A DNA stretch of 64,000 nt from Neptunitalea chrysea (lineage in GTDB: Bacteria > Bacteroidota > Bacteroidia > Flavobacteriales > Flavobacteriaceae). The first letter of the stretch is position 1. Each line of letters opens with the position of its first letter. Made by a program: the position numbers and the translations under genes. Under the pieces are notes generated by a model. That model was not told where the DNA came from and searched no databases. It saw only the letters and a program-made list of their open reading frames with translations. Below, in pieces: positions 8,437-17,020 of the stretch. The DNA lies in contig NZ_BRVP01000002.1 in NCBI RefSeq assembly GCF_027924145.1, forward strand, positions 62,001 through 126,000, read 5' to 3'.

Positions 8437-10281
8437 TTATTGATTGTAAAAACCTTCTAAATTCATATCTGTACCCAAATAAAAACTAGGATGTGGAGGC
8501 TGATTATACCCTACATTTTGCCAAACTAGACTTAAACGATATTGTCTGTCTTGTAGTAAAGTGGGAAGTTTAATATCAGTGGGGTAAGTAGTGCAATAAA
8601 CCCTTAACTCTGTATTATCTTCACTTCTAAGAATAAGTTCTTCTCGCCAGTCCCCTAAGATATCACCAGATAAAACGGGAGTGGCTTTTGTTCCGTTGTT
8701 AGATACAGCACCATCGGCTTGTAATAAAATGCCATGATTGTATTTTAAAATATAGTTACGGTCTAATATTTCTCTGGTAGGGTCTCCGTCCCACCAAATC
8801 AGAAAGTTCTTTTCCTTTGGTGCTTTACCTATTACATTTCCTTTAATATCGTACAAATCAGGATCGTCACTCCACCACATTTGAGCTCCTTTTCTGGTGG
8901 TGTCTATATTGCCACAAACGCCACGACCTACATCTTTGTTTGGGGAAGACTTAAATAGTAATTTTCCATTTTTAGCTTTGTATAAGGTAACACCAGGACC
9001 AGTGGTGGCTTCTTCAATTTCGTGAATATTAAAAATTTCAAGCCCGTCTATATCCGGATTTAAATCACCTACGTGTAAGGCGTCTCCATGTCTGTAGCCT
9101 GTACTGTATAAGCCGGTACCATCATCGTCTATAGTCATTGCACCAAATATAATTTCGTCTTTATCGTCATTGTCTACATCGGCAACAGACAAGCCATGAT
9201 TTCCCATACCGGAATAGGGATGTTCTCTATTTTCAGAATCAAATACCCATCTTGAGGTAATCTGATTATTTTTAAAATCAAAGGCGGCTAATACAGACCG
9301 ACCATAATAGCCTCTGCACATAATAAAACTTGGATGTTTACCATCTAAAAAAGCAACTCCCGCAGTGAATCTGTCTACTCTATTACCATCGTGGTCGTTT
9401 TTACCATTTCCACCACGACCACCCCAAGTACCAATATTACCTCTAGGAGGTATATAGTCTATGGTGGCTAATGCTTCTCCGTTGACTCCACTAAATACAG
9501 TTAAGTATTCAGGACCTGTTATAATTTTTCCGTAGGTATCAGAGTTAGGGCTGGTATCTCTCCAGTCTTTGGTAGCATTTCCAATACTATTTCCCATACC
9601 ATCTTTTGTACCATCAGCGGTTTTGCATACCATTTCGGCTTTGCCATCACCATCAAAATCATAAACAAGAAATTGAGTATAATGAGCGCCTTCTCGTATG
9701 TTTTTCCCTAAATTGATTTGCCATAATAAGGTACCATCCATTTCATATGCTTGAAAAATAGGAGGGTCGGTTAATCCTCTATGTGAATTGTCATGTCCTA
9801 TTCCGGTTTGATGCAATACAATCTCTAGTTGTCCGTCTCCATCTAAGTCGGCCACAGCAGCATCGTTTGGTGTATAGCCTTTAGGTGTTTGTAAGGGGAT
9901 AGAGAAGTAAGGTTTTGGAGTACTTTCAGTATGAATGGTAAATGTTCCTTCTTCTTGAGTCTCCTTCTGGTGTTGAACACTTCTTATAGTATATGTATAA
10001 TCTACAGTATCTTGTATCGTGTTATCTATAAACCATGTTTTTTGAGTGATAGGTGCTGAATTCAGTTTTACAACGTTTTCGTTGTTTGACGTACGATACA
10101 CATTGAAGCCAAGTGTTTCTTTATCTTTTTTAAAAGAACGCCAACTTACAAAGGCATCATGATCACTTGTTTGAATCACCACAATGCCTCTGTCTAACTG
10201 TTCTTTTTGTTCTTGTGCCAAGAGTATGGTACAAGAACAACATACAGTATATAGTGTAAAAAGTTGTTTTATAAATTTCAT
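8437..10281 (-). CDS. PL11 rhamnogalacturonan lyase, secreted
   Basis: This is a family 11 polysaccharide lyase, an eight-bladed beta-propeller that cleaves the rhamnose-galacturonate backbone of rhamnogalacturonan-I by beta-elimination. The start LDRGIVVIQTSDHDAFVSWR, the Ca-binding repeats ADLDGDGQLEIVLHQTG and YDFDGDGKAEMVCKTADGT, and DNDDKDEIIFG are characteristic of PL11. I place the start at 10281, giving MKFIKQLFTLYTVCCSC with a clear signal peptide. An in-frame ATG at 10320 would add 13 residues and overlap the GH2 stop at 10298-10300. This is the key endo-acting enzyme of the locus, and its products feed the two GH105 genes and GH106. Confidence 0.9.
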   Translation of the reverse strand: MKFIKQLFTLYTVCCSCTILLAQEQKEQLDRGIVVIQTSDHDAFVSWRSFKKDKETLGFNVYRTSNNENVVKLNSAPITQKTWFIDNTIQDTVDYTYTIRSVQHQKETQEEGTFTIHTESTPKPYFSIPLQTPKGYTPNDAAVADLDGDGQLEIVLHQTGIGHDNSHRGLTDPPIFQAYEMDGTLLWQINLGKNIREGAHYTQFLVYDFDGDGKAEMVCKTADGTKDGMGNSIGNATKDWRDTSPNSDTYGKIITGPEYLTVFSGVNGEALATIDYIPPRGNIGTWGGRGGNGKNDHDGNRVDRFTAGVAFLDGKHPSFIMCRGYYGRSVLAAFDFKNNQITSRWVFDSENREHPYSGMGNHGLSVADVDNDDKDEIIFGAMTIDDDGTGLYSTGYRHGDALHVGDLNPDIDGLEIFNIHEIEEATTGPGVTLYKAKNGKLLFKSSPNKDVGRGVCGNIDTTRKGAQMWWSDDPDLYDIKGNVIGKAPKEKNFLIWWDGDPTREILDRNYILKYNHGILLQADGAVSNNGTKATPVLSGDILGDWREELILRSEDNTELRVYCTTYPTDIKLPTLLQDRQYRLSLVWQNVGYNQPPHPSFYLGTDMNLEGFYNQ

Positions 10282-10297
10282 AGCATATTTACTGTTG

Positions 10298-13147
10298 TTA
10301 ATTAATTGAACGGAAATCAAACCATAATTTCATGGTGATTCCATCGTCTCCACTTTTGATTCGAATGTTGGTTGGTTGACTAGAGGAGCCTTGCTGATCT
10401 AGTGGTTTAAAAGCTCTCATTCCAGGTATTTCATACATAAAAGATAAATTACCTTCAGGAAATTTAGGCTGTGGGAAGCATTTACTAATACTGTTTTTAG
10501 GAGTATCTGGTGTAAACAGTCGTAAGAATAACTGATCTGATTCACTAAACAAACGCAAAGGATTAGTTCCCTTTAACTCTCCTGCAATAAAGTTGGCGTG
10601 GTACCCCTTAAATTCTGGGTATATCAAGTTTTCAAAACTTTCTCCTGTAATGGTATTGTTATAGTCTTTATACCAAATATTGTATTCTACACCGTCTAAT
10701 CTGTTTTTCCATACATGGTAGGGGCCTTTACCAAACCACTTAAATCCGGTGACTCCTTCTTCTTGGAATGTAAAACTAAGTCCGAATTTATCAATGGCTC
10801 CTTCAAAAAAGGCACCGTCAAAACCATTGGTTCTTCCAGCATCTTTTAGCATCAGGGCTTTCATGTATAAACGGCCATCGTTGTACATAACCCATTTAAT
10901 TTTTTTAATACCTCCACTATAAGAAACCAAACAGGTTGCAGTACTATCTGTCGTAGAAGTTTTAAAACTTTTTACTTCAGCTTTCATACCTATAGGTGTA
11001 GGCCCGTCTGCAAACGGAATCAATTTTTCTTTGTTATAAATTGAGATTATTCTTCCGGTAGATTTGTCTAATGTTATTTTGATATCGGCTCCGTTTAAGG
11101 TAACGTCTTTTTCATTCTCTGTAACAGTGGCTCTATTCCTATTTTTAGTTGCCAACATAAATTTATGAGCATAATAATCAGCATGATGAATTTTCCATGT
11201 CCACGTATAAATTTCACGTCCATAACTGTCTGTTGCGGTTAATTCCAACCAATCTCCATTAAAATCAGTAACGTCAAAAGGAATGTCCACTTTTCGTGTT
11301 TCACCGGGTTCAATGCTTGGTAGCATAACAGTACCTTGATGCAAGGAGGTTATTTCAGCCTTACTATAAAAAGTATGTTCATTAGCTTTCTGTATTTTAT
11401 AGGTAAAGGTGCATGTATTCAGGTTGGTGTATAAATACTCATTCGTTATGTATATAGTACCTTTAAAGCTCTCTGTTATTTGTAAAGGAGCTATTTGTAT
11501 GGGGGACCAAACTTCTTTTATAGTGTAGAAACTACCTTCTTTTTCTCTATGTGGTCCTAGGGCTCCATCCGGAGCTAAGTTTCCTTTTGAATCGTATTGT
11601 TGTGGTCCTATCCAATCACTTCTTTTAACCGCTTCATCACTAAACACCCATATAAATCCTCCGGCAAATAGTGGACTTTCTTTGTAATGTGCCCAGAAGT
11701 CTTTTAACCCTGCACCAATACCATTATCATAGGTGCCATGCATAAATTCGGTAGGGAAAAATACATTTTCTCCACTTCCAAAACGGTGAACTCCTGTTTG
11801 GTAGGTAGGGTAGTGGTGTGCATCCCATCCGTTGAAATCAGCCCAAGGGTGAATCACAATTCTGTTTTGTGGATCGTATTTAGCAAATTCATCGTCCAAT
11901 TCTAAATTCCAGCCTCCTTCATTTCCTTGATCCCATATAATGACAGATGGATGGTTTACATCTCTTTCTACCATTTCTTTAATTAGTTTTGTACCTAATG
12001 GAGTATCATAGCCATTTTGCCATCCGGCAAGCTCATCTAAAACAAAAAGACCCAATGAATCACAGGCTTCCAGAAAATGAGTATCGGGAGGGTAATGACC
12101 GCGTACTGCATTCATGTTCATATCTTTTATAAGATTTACATCCAGAATACTAATACGTTTACTGGTACTTCTACCAGACTCTGGCCAAAAGGTATGGCGG
12201 TTAATCCCTTTCATTAAAATTTTGGTTCCATTAACATAGATACCATCTCGTTTTTTAAATTCTAAGGTTCGGAATCCAATTCGTTTTTTAATAGTATGTA
12301 ATACCTCACCATTTTTCACTAGACTCAGATGTAACCAATACAAATTAGGAGTTTCAGGAGACCATGGCTTTACCTTATTCCAGGTAGTTTTAAGATGCTG
12401 TTTAGAAGTTCCTTTATTTGCTTTAATAGTGACTTTTTCAAAAGTTTCATTGGTATCACCATCTGGCTCTAAAGTAGCAACTATAGAAGTGTTTTTAGGA
12501 ATCTTTTTAAGATCAATATCAGCTTCTAAGGTACCGTTCATTTTAGCATCTATAGCTATATGGGCTATATGGCTTTCAGGTAATATGCTTAACCATACAG
12601 GTCTGTAGATACCTCCAAATAACCACCAGTCTGCTTTACGTTCTGCATTGTTTACGGAGGCATTAGCCGAATGCTTCCAAACATGTACTTCTAAGAGGTT
12701 TTCTTTTTTGTAACTGATTAAAGGAGTAATGTCATAACTAAATTCGTAAAATCCACCTTGATGAATAGGACCGGCTAGTTTGCCATTTATTTTTACTTCC
12801 GTATCAGTCATAGCCCCACCAAAATGGATAATTACTTTTTGGTTTTTATAATTAGTAGGAACACTAAATTTATATGTATAGAATCCTTCTTCTTTACTAG
12901 GTTCTTTTTGGTTTAATTCACGATACCATCTGCCATAGGTATAGGTTCCAAAACTTTCTGTTTCCCATTGAGATGGTACATTAATGGTGGACCATTCATT
13001 ACTATGTTGACCATCGGTTACTTTAAAATCCCAGGTCACAGGATGTTCAAAATCGGTTCCTGATAGCATTATGGTGGTGGTTTCTTGTGCCAATAAGCTT
13101 TGAGCAAGACCTAAAGTAAAAAGAAGCAATACTTGTTTTAATTTCAT
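10298..13147 (-). CDS. GH2 beta-galactosidase-like glycosidase
   Basis: This is a three-domain GH2 core with extra C-terminal beta-domains and a signal peptide (VLLLFTLGLAQSLLAQ). The sugar-binding jelly roll carries WSTINVPSQWETESFG. The barrel begins with ILMKGINRHTFWPESGRS. WDQGNEGGWN holds the predicted acid/base Glu410, and FFPTEFMHGTYDNG holds the predicted nucleophile Glu467. A bga_small_N-like domain (about 655-930) closes the 949-aa protein. It probably releases beta-galactose from rhamnogalacturonan side chains, although GH2 also contains beta-glucuronidases and other activities. It sits 6 bp after CE12 and 16 bp before PL11. Confidence 0.82.
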   Translation of the reverse strand: MKLKQVLLLFTLGLAQSLLAQETTTIMLSGTDFEHPVTWDFKVTDGQHSNEWSTINVPSQWETESFGTYTYGRWYRELNQKEPSKEEGFYTYKFSVPTNYKNQKVIIHFGGAMTDTEVKINGKLAGPIHQGGFYEFSYDITPLISYKKENLLEVHVWKHSANASVNNAERKADWWLFGGIYRPVWLSILPESHIAHIAIDAKMNGTLEADIDLKKIPKNTSIVATLEPDGDTNETFEKVTIKANKGTSKQHLKTTWNKVKPWSPETPNLYWLHLSLVKNGEVLHTIKKRIGFRTLEFKKRDGIYVNGTKILMKGINRHTFWPESGRSTSKRISILDVNLIKDMNMNAVRGHYPPDTHFLEACDSLGLFVLDELAGWQNGYDTPLGTKLIKEMVERDVNHPSVIIWDQGNEGGWNLELDDEFAKYDPQNRIVIHPWADFNGWDAHHYPTYQTGVHRFGSGENVFFPTEFMHGTYDNGIGAGLKDFWAHYKESPLFAGGFIWVFSDEAVKRSDWIGPQQYDSKGNLAPDGALGPHREKEGSFYTIKEVWSPIQIAPLQITESFKGTIYITNEYLYTNLNTCTFTYKIQKANEHTFYSKAEITSLHQGTVMLPSIEPGETRKVDIPFDVTDFNGDWLELTATDSYGREIYTWTWKIHHADYYAHKFMLATKNRNRATVTENEKDVTLNGADIKITLDKSTGRIISIYNKEKLIPFADGPTPIGMKAEVKSFKTSTTDSTATCLVSYSGGIKKIKWVMYNDGRLYMKALMLKDAGRTNGFDGAFFEGAIDKFGLSFTFQEEGVTGFKWFGKGPYHVWKNRLDGVEYNIWYKDYNNTITGESFENLIYPEFKGYHANFIAGELKGTNPLRLFSESDQLFLRLFTPDTPKNSISKCFPQPKFPEGNLSFMYEIPGMRAFKPLDQQGSSSQPTNIRIKSGDDGITMKLWFDFRSIN

Positions 13148-13153
13148 AATTGG

Positions 13154-14437
13154 TTAGTTTCCGTAAGGTTTGGTATTATCATATCTAGGACTAGGTGGTA
13201 CATTCCATACAGAGATGGTGTTAGGATGATTTGCATCATATACGGGAATATTCTTTTTAAGGTATTTCCCTAGTTTTACTTTTTGTTTTTTAATATCATT
13301 TATGACTGCTAAAGCAATTTCATTGGCGCCAAAACCATTGAAATGGGTATTGTCTTCCAAATTAAAATCTTGTCCGGGAAATGTATTTGCAGGATATTGA
13401 ACAAAGGCATTTCTGGAGTGGCTGTCTCCCCAAGACTCATACATTAAGGTGGTGAGTTGGGTAACATCTATAAGTGGAACATCTAAAGTCAATGCTACTT
13501 TTCTCATAGCATCTGGGAAGTCACCATGAGTTTCTACCAGCTTATTATCTTTAAAGAAACGTCTTTGTGTGGGCGTTACCAAAATAGGGATGGCACCTTT
13601 TTCTCTTGCAATTGCTATGTATTCTTTTAGCGTATTTGTATATAATCCATAAGCTCCGTTACCTTCTCCTTTTATTTTTTCGTCATTATGGCCAAACTCA
13701 ATTAATAAGTAATCTCCTTTTTTTATTTGAGAAGCTATTTTTTCAAGGCGTCTCATATTTTTAAAAGATTGTAATGTAGCACCTGAAAATGCATAGTTTG
13801 CCACCACTGCTTTGTGGTTAACATATGCCGGGAGAAATTGTCCCCAGGAAGCCCAGGGTTCTACATCCTGATTGGTTACTGTAGAATCACCTGCTAAATA
13901 AATGGTAGTTAGTTTGTGTGCTGGCGTTATTTTAATTTCACTTACGGTTGTTGAACCCAAAAACTCCAAGGTTAATTTTTTATCCCAGTCCATTTTAGGA
14001 ACTTCACGATCTTTTAAAATCACTTCTTCATTAGTATCTCGTATAGTTGTATGGTATACATGGACATTAAAAGTAACCTCTAGGCTTTTTCCTATTGCAA
14101 CATATTGATTGGCAATAATTAACTCTCTGGATTCTGCTTTTATTGTGGTATTACAAGGTTTTTTTACTCCTTTTAAAATAGCTGTAATTGTATAGTTACC
14201 TTCGGGTAACGCTACTGAGAAATAGGTCGATTTAGCTATGGTAAATCCTTCTTTATTAAAAGTGACATTACGGGCGGTATTGAAATCAAATCCATAGCTA
14301 CCAGTAGCTAAATAAGTGATTGGTTTACTAATCGTATATTCGGATGACTCGCCGTTTGGGTTAAATGAAAACGTTTGAGAAAATGCGGTTACGCATATGA
14401 AAAATGTGACAATACTTGCCTTACTATTTGGTGTCAT
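13154..14437 (-). CDS. CE12 rhamnogalacturonan acetylesterase with N-terminal beta-domain
   Basis: This is a secreted SGNH-fold esterase. Residues about 25-150 form a beta-rich module (TISKPITYLATGSYGFDF) that resembles a galactose-binding-like domain. The esterase has the four blocks IYLAGDSTVTNQ (catalytic Ser), NYAFSGATLQSF, IEFGHNDEK and DNTHFNGFGAN (Asp/His). It should remove acetyl groups that block PL11 and GH28 from the rhamnogalacturonan backbone. It is the first gene of the six-gene operon that ends with GH42. The shared 17-bp regulatory element plus -7 box lies at 14491-14535, so the mRNA leader is about 50 nt. Confidence 0.87.
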   Translation of the reverse strand: MTPNSKASIVTFFICVTAFSQTFSFNPNGESSEYTISKPITYLATGSYGFDFNTARNVTFNKEGFTIAKSTYFSVALPEGNYTITAILKGVKKPCNTTIKAESRELIIANQYVAIGKSLEVTFNVHVYHTTIRDTNEEVILKDREVPKMDWDKKLTLEFLGSTTVSEIKITPAHKLTTIYLAGDSTVTNQDVEPWASWGQFLPAYVNHKAVVANYAFSGATLQSFKNMRRLEKIASQIKKGDYLLIEFGHNDEKIKGEGNGAYGLYTNTLKEYIAIAREKGAIPILVTPTQRRFFKDNKLVETHGDFPDAMRKVALTLDVPLIDVTQLTTLMYESWGDSHSRNAFVQYPANTFPGQDFNLEDNTHFNGFGANEIALAVINDIKKQKVKLGKYLKKNIPVYDANHPNTISVWNVPPSPRYDNTKPYGN

Positions 14438-14490
14438 TAGAATGTATGTTGAGTATGCCTCACAATTTGGGGCTTAATTTTTAGTTGTTC

Positions 14491-14535
14491 TAAAAATAAC
14501 GGTATTTACAAAAATAGGTATCCTGTGCTGTTCTG
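14491..14535 (-). promoter_or_regulatory. Shared-regulon promoter of the CE12-GH2-PL11-GH105-GH28-GH42 operon
   Basis: Read on the minus strand, CAGAACAGCACAGGATA (14519-14535) is followed after exactly 20 bp by TATTTTTA (14491-14498), which fits the Bacteroidota -7 consensus TAnnTTTG at all but the last base. The CE12 ATG lies 53 bp further on. The same arrangement is found at seven other promoters in the window. Confidence 0.7.
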
Positions 14536-14560
14536 ACAGAACCAATATCATTTCTAATGG

Positions 14561-14875
14561 TTATTTCATATAGAATACTTCCTTAAGTGATAGTGCTATA
14601 GGGGAATTATCAGGATTTACTTCCATAATATCACACATATAATCCCACCATTTTTTCATAATAGGATGATTTGGCAAATCGTTTACAGTGTTGTTATCAG
14701 TAACCTTTTGTATGGCAAATAGTACATTCGTTTCTTCGTCAAGAAAAATAGAATAATCACTAATTCCGGCAGCATGTAAAAGGGTTGCTAACTCTGGCCA
14801 TATTTCATCATGTCTTTTTTTATATTCTTGTTCGTATCCCGACTTTAATTTCATTTTAAAAGCAATTGTTTTCAT
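14561..14875 (-). CDS. rhaM: L-rhamnose mutarotase
   Basis: This 104-aa cytoplasmic protein interconverts alpha- and beta-L-rhamnopyranose, so that the right anomer reaches L-rhamnose isomerase. The whole length matches the RhaM dimeric ferredoxin-like fold: KLKSGYEQEYKKRHDEIWPEL with the conserved His22, then SDYSIFLDEETNVLFA and HPIMKKWWDYMCDIME. It lies 18 bp after the 708-aa glycosidase-like gene and is the last gene of the operon that begins with the NCS1-type permease. This placement links that operon to rhamnose. The CE12 promoter follows downstream. Confidence 0.93.
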   Translation of the reverse strand: MKTIAFKMKLKSGYEQEYKKRHDEIWPELATLLHAAGISDYSIFLDEETNVLFAIQKVTDNNTVNDLPNHPIMKKWWDYMCDIMEVNPDNSPIALSLKEVFYMK

Positions 14876-14893
14876 AGAGATTAATTTTAATTA

Positions 14894-17020
14894 TTAAAAC
14901 ATAGGTTGTAATCCCTCCCATTTTATTACCCAGCTACCATCTTTGGGAAATCCAGGATTTTTTTCAGTACAGCCGTCCCAACCGGCACACATCATAGCAA
15001 CGGCTGTTAGTAATCCTCCATTTCCGGGTAAATATATAGGCAAACGGTCTTCCTGATAATTATGTCCGTTGGCTAAATAGGTATTGGTTTGAACATTCAT
15101 AAAGAGTGCATCAACAGCTTTATCAGGTTTCCCTAATCGAGCAGCTGTCATGGCAGTCATTGGGAAATCCCATCCCCAAGTGTCTTCCCAAGTCCAAGTA
15201 TCCCAAATGAGATTAAAGGTGTTGTTCATAATGTTTTTATCTAAGAGAGGTGTTTCTGGTAGCATCCCAAAGGTTCCTAAAACTGAAGGATGATCGGTCT
15301 TATACTCAGGGTTGGTATAGGAATCGGTCGCGTTTTCAGTTGCTAAATAAACGTTATCTTGTATGGGTAATTTGGAAAGCTTAGAAAGTACTTCTTGCCA
15401 TTTTTTGGGAGTTTCTATGCCCAATCTTTTTTTCCATTCTATAGCGGTAGTTAAAGCCCAATTCCAATAAGCCAGCTCATAGGTTGGATTATAGGTATCC
15501 ATAGCTTTAAATCGTTCTTGCGCTGGTATTACACCCGGACCTAGTTCATATCTGTCCTTTGACGAATTATAATGAGCAAATGATACCATAAAATCGGCAG
15601 TAGCAAATACTTCTTTTTGGTAGCGCAATAAAGTTTCTTTTGAAGGTTCTGCCTTATACATTAATTCTGCAAATGTTATAAAATGAGGTTGTTGCCAAAT
15701 CAAGAAAGAACCTATAGATGACGGACTTTCATTTCCGTAAGGGCCTGTCATTTTTTGCCATCTAACCCCTTCAAACCCTTGTCTTTGAGCTCTTTTTTTA
15801 GCTTTGTTAGTTACTTGTTGGTACCATGGTAAACTTCTTTCTAACAATTCAGGTCGTCCCCAAAGCGCAAAATGTACACCATGCCACCAGTGCATTTCCA
15901 AATGTTCTTTACCATACCAACTATTAAAGGTTAAACCGGTTTCTTGTGGTGGAATGGTACCAGAACATTGTAATTTGGTTAAATATAGAGAAAGAATAAT
16001 TCGGCGTTCCAATTCATGGGCTCTAGGATCGGTGCTTCCTGTAAAATCTATAGCAGCTCCAGATTTCCAAAAAGATTCCCAACCATCTTTACTACTGGTT
16101 GTTATATCTTTAAACGTTGCTATGGTATCATTTTTTTGTGAGTTAAAATTACAAGTGAAAGAAAAGTTTCTTTTTGTATTGGGTTGCAATTGAAAATAAT
16201 TGTTTCCTTTATTCACCATAGTAGCTTGTGTATCCCACGCTAAAGTAATTGCATAGCGTAATGAATCTAATTGTCTATTGATGGTAGCGGTATTGTTTTT
16301 TTCGGTTACCGTTGCGATATAGGAACTGTTTTTTTTCGTAAAAGTTCCAAAATCTGACCATCCGGCAGTAGGATGGGGGATATGTACAAAGAACTTTAGT
16401 TGCTTAGTGTCTAATAGTTTTGATTCTACTTTAAAACCAAGCATGTCTTTTTCTTGATGGCATGCTGTATACACAGTTACGGGAACACCTTCTAAGGTAA
16501 ATTCACTTTTAATGACTCCTGTCCAAAGATTTAGTTCTTGATTGATTTGTGATATATCAGAAATGGTAGCTTTTGAACCATCTTTCTTATAAAGTTCCAT
16601 GCCTACATTTCCTAATTGGATGCGATGCGGATTGGCTCTAAAATATTCAATAGCTCCTTTACGGCGTGCGTCTTTCGCAGATTGAACAGAATAGGTAATA
16701 TCTCTACCGTATTGTTGATATTCCATTAAAGTTTCCTCATACGTATAATTCTCGGTATTCGGATGTGTATCCCAACCCCATTCCGATTCAGTTCCCAGAG
16801 GGACACCCTCCTTATAATAAAGAGGAAACGATTGCATTCCAGTAACATCTGTTGTATAAGCAAATGCACCGTTACCAACAGATAAAGAACCTAGTGTATC
16901 AACAGTGGTAAGTAGCACATTGTGTCTGGTTACCAGAGCCTTTCGGTTGATCTTCTGCTGTGCATAAGAACAGAAAGAAATACAGGTTAATAGTATGAAG
17001 TAGATAGATTTTTTTATCAT
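14894..17020 (-). CDS. Secreted six-hairpin-type glycosidase-like protein, family not recognised
   Basis: This 708-aa protein has a signal peptide (IYFILLTCISFCSYAQQ), an N-terminal beta-sandwich-like half (SVGNGAFAYTTDVTGMQSF near 45) and a helical half (about 330-700). The helical half contains LHWWHGVHFALWGRPELLE-type text and WDTWTWEDTWGWDFPMTAM, as in (alpha/alpha)6 enzymes of the GH65/GH95/GH15 superfamily. I do not recognise a CAZy family with certainty, and no catalytic pair can be named. The start overlaps the DUF4450 stop by one base (TAATG), so the two are translationally coupled, and rhaM follows 18 bp later. The context suggests an exo-enzyme that removes a terminal sugar, perhaps rhamnose, from rhamnogalacturonan fragments. 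Confidence 0.65.
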   Translation of the reverse strand: MIKKSIYFILLTCISFCSYAQQKINRKALVTRHNVLLTTVDTLGSLSVGNGAFAYTTDVTGMQSFPLYYKEGVPLGTESEWGWDTHPNTENYTYEETLMEYQQYGRDITYSVQSAKDARRKGAIEYFRANPHRIQLGNVGMELYKKDGSKATISDISQINQELNLWTGVIKSEFTLEGVPVTVYTACHQEKDMLGFKVESKLLDTKQLKFFVHIPHPTAGWSDFGTFTKKNSSYIATVTEKNNTATINRQLDSLRYAITLAWDTQATMVNKGNNYFQLQPNTKRNFSFTCNFNSQKNDTIATFKDITTSSKDGWESFWKSGAAIDFTGSTDPRAHELERRIILSLYLTKLQCSGTIPPQETGLTFNSWYGKEHLEMHWWHGVHFALWGRPELLERSLPWYQQVTNKAKKRAQRQGFEGVRWQKMTGPYGNESPSSIGSFLIWQQPHFITFAELMYKAEPSKETLLRYQKEVFATADFMVSFAHYNSSKDRYELGPGVIPAQERFKAMDTYNPTYELAYWNWALTTAIEWKKRLGIETPKKWQEVLSKLSKLPIQDNVYLATENATDSYTNPEYKTDHPSVLGTFGMLPETPLLDKNIMNNTFNLIWDTWTWEDTWGWDFPMTAMTAARLGKPDKAVDALFMNVQTNTYLANGHNYQEDRLPIYLPGNGGLLTAVAMMCAGWDGCTEKNPGFPKDGSWVIKWEGLQPMF

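Noticed and set aside
15804-16193. Open frame of 129 codons on the plus strand inside the 708-aa protein gene
   Set aside because: It is antisense to a well-supported coding sequence, has no recognisable domain and no promoter. Other antisense frames, such as 60733-61236 and 57682-58050, were rejected for the same reason.
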